DNA of 64,000 nt, from contig CM055265.1 in the NCBI GenBank assembly GCA_029237695.1, forward strand, positions 72,331,912-72,395,911. Reading direction: 5' to 3'. Position 1 is the first letter of the stretch, and every line of letters begins with the position of its first letter. The notes under the pieces were generated by a model that was not told the origin of the DNA, did not search any database, and saw only the letters and a list, made by a program, of their open reading frames with translations. Of the stretch, positions 62,437 to 64,000 are shown one piece after another. The position numbers were made by a program, and so were the translations under genes. The DNA is from Conchocele bisecta. Its lineage: Eukaryota > Mollusca > Bivalvia > Lucinida > Thyasiridae.

Positions 62437-62795
62437 TAATTCCAGCACAAAAATATTTACACAATTCCCTAACATTTGATTGGCTCGTAGCAAGTCTCTG
62501 TCCAAAATGTATATCCCAGTAAACTCCCACGCTGAACTACTTTCCGTAACCGTGAGGCGCAGTTAAAATAATTCTTAAGAAAACGGAAAATAAACACATT
62601 TTCTTAATGAATTTATTTCAAATGCTGGAATTATAAGGAATTAATGGCCTTTTTGTGGAATTTATCGGGGATATAAACTTGGAAAAGTCGCGGGAATACT
62701 GGACGAGGCCTTCTGGCCTTCGTCCAGTATTCCCGCGACTTTTCCAAGTTTATACCCCGATAAATTCAACAAAAAGGCCATTCATTCCTATACAA
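62437..62795. mobile_element. GAATGAATGGCC-family element, copy 2
   Basis: Same structure as 51704-52070, including CCGTGAGGCGCAGTTAAAAT and the ACTGGACGAGGCCTT hairpin. Confidence 0.82.
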
Positions 62796-62832
62796 AACAC
62801 TTTTAGTCAATTCTTTTTACCTTATTATGCTT

Positions 62833-62910
62833 GCGACAAGCGTAGCCCCAGATCAGCCTGTGCATTCACGCATTTCAGTCTGATCAGTGTATATGCTTGT
62901 CCCTGTTCTT
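62833..62910. repeat. Fragment of GGCTGTGACTGGAG-family MITE
   Basis: CCCCAGATCAGCCTGTGCATTC and CAGTCTGATCAGTG only. Confidence 0.58.
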
Positions 62911-62967
62911 CAATTGAACACAATGTATGCCTTTCAATAACAATTTTGGTCACTCCTTGATTGTATA

Positions 62968-63052
62968 ATATAGGAATGAATGGCCTTTTTGTGGAATTTA
63001 GGGAATATTAGGGAATTGTGTAAATATTTTTGTGCTGGAATTATATACATAT
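62968..63052. mobile_element. 85-bp internal-deletion derivative of the GAATGAATGGCC family
   Basis: GGAATGAATGGCCTTTTTG joined to AATATTTTTGTGCTGGAATT: only the two ends of the 360-bp element remain. Confidence 0.8.
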
Positions 63053-63092
63053 AAGGACCACGATCTACACTGGACACAAATTTAATCCATTG

Positions 63093-63260
63093 CATGCGGA
63101 AAACACCTTTACGGGTATCAATTTTTTTTAAAATATATATTATTTTTTGTTATTTCTCAATGAAAGTATATGTCGCGATCACTCATTTGAACCGTCTCAT
63201 TGAGACGGTTCAAATGGTGGCCGCGACATATACTTCTGAGTGCATAGAAGGAAAATATTT
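63093..63260. repeat. GAACCGTCTC hairpin MITE with ACACCTTTACGGGTAT flank
   Basis: Same layout as 37125-37290. Confidence 0.76.
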
Positions 63261-63447
63261 AGGATTTTCCACAAACATAAATGCGTATCCTCACACATGA
63301 AATGGGTTAATTATGTTAAGGTCACCACCGGGTATGGAAGGTGTTCGAGCCAAATATAAGCCAAATCTTTAAGGTCACCAGTGAATTTCAGAGATCTGGT
63401 ACTATTTGCTGATTTTTTTGATCAGTGACTACATTTAGTGCATAAAT

Positions 63448-63625
63448 GTGGCTGTGAATGGAGAAATGGGGCGAATGGGATTTGTGGCCAATGTAGCTCC
63501 TGATCAAATAGCACACTCCTGTAGCCCGATAACGGTCTATATTGCTTGTTACAAGCATGGTAGGTGTTTTATTTATGGAATGTCGAACAGTGTAAATCCT
63601 GATCCCACTGTGCAAATGCATTTGT
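63448..63625 (+). mobile_element. GGCTGTGACTGGAG-family MITE, right end missing
   Basis: GGCTGTGAATGGAGAAATGG start, TAGCTCCTGATCAAATAGCA inside. Confidence 0.74.
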
Positions 63626-63814
63626 TGTTTGCGATAACTCGTTCTATTTGACAGATCTTAACCAAATTTGGTATACATTTTCTATCATGGCAAGTAGAAG
63701 AACCCTATTGATTTTAAAAATATTCTCCCCTTGTGACATTTGACCTTGTTGGTTAACCAATTACATGCGGTCACAGGTGTGGTAGTATGAGAAATTTGAG
63801 AAAGAAAAATCCTA

Positions 63815-63930
63815 ATTTCTTTATTTCTTCTCGAAAGTACATGTTGTTACCACCCATTTGAACCGTCTCGACGAGACGGTTCAAATGGGTGGTAACAACA
63901 TATACATTCATTTAGAAAATAAGGAAAATA
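63815..63930. repeat. GAACCGTCTCG hairpin MITE
   Basis: GTTACCACCCATTTGAACCG and inverse, with TTTATTTCTTCTCGAAAGTA flank. Confidence 0.78.
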
Positions 63931-64000
63931 ATCAGATTTTTTTACCAAAAAATATTATATACTTCTTGGACTGCAATGGATTAAAGATAAATGCATCTTA

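Overview
The window looks like nuclear DNA of an invertebrate metazoan, most likely a marine bivalve (organism inferred; low confidence at family level). The evidence is: introns with GT..AG borders; tRNA-derived SINEs; very dense short palindromic DNA transposons (MITEs); and an element with 162-bp internal repeats plus an ACGG microsatellite, the architecture published for bivalve pearl (Helentron-derived) elements. No prokaryotic operon, rRNA, CRISPR array or autonomous transposase gene is visible.

One protein-coding gene can be supported. It runs on the + strand from 34849 to beyond the right edge, with ten exons seen (34849-34941, 45299-45533, 46838-46858, 48718-48830, 49650-49717, 55204-55403, 56097-56209, 57277-57344, 59648-59757, 62139-62303). 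The exons join in one frame through compatible phases (0,1,1,0,2,1,0,2,1) and give 395 codons plus one base. The predicted product has a short basic, Tyr/Ser-rich cytoplasmic N-terminus, one Leu-rich membrane segment (about residues 82-106), two SEA-like extracellular domains with the same exon layout (113 + 68 nt, then the C-terminal part), and the start of a Ser/Thr/Pro mucin-like stretch. It resembles a type II transmembrane mucin-like SEA protein; I do not recognise a named orthologue.

Region 1-34.8 kb holds no supportable gene. It is a mosaic of repeat families: hAT-like elements with CACAGGT termini and 8-bp target duplications (including a 1,166-bp fold-back at 14024-15189); TTAA-flanked piggyBac-like MITEs; a family starting GGGGCCCGTTTCAC; a composite family with TTATCCCGTCAAC ends; a tRNA-Gly SINE at 5104-5438; and a 17-unit 63-bp minisatellite at 32813-33890. 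Region 34.9-62.3 kb is the gene; introns make up over 95 % of it and are filled by the same families, a 50-bp minisatellite beside the exon 1 donor, a pearl-like element (49995-51425), a tandem-repeat element with a 339-bp higher-order unit (43284-44834) and two tRNA-derived SINE heads next to a tRNA-Thr-like sequence (41.4-42.04 kb). Region 62.3-64 kb is the next intron with more MITEs.

The most unusual points are: a near-perfect antisense copy of part of exon 6 in intron 1, lying between two copies of one MITE; repeated nesting where an intact sister copy shows the empty site; several unrelated elements that each carry an internal tandem array; and MITEs ending only about 25-31 bp before the exon 6 and exon 7 acceptors. 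All family names are from sequence reading alone; no database search was run.
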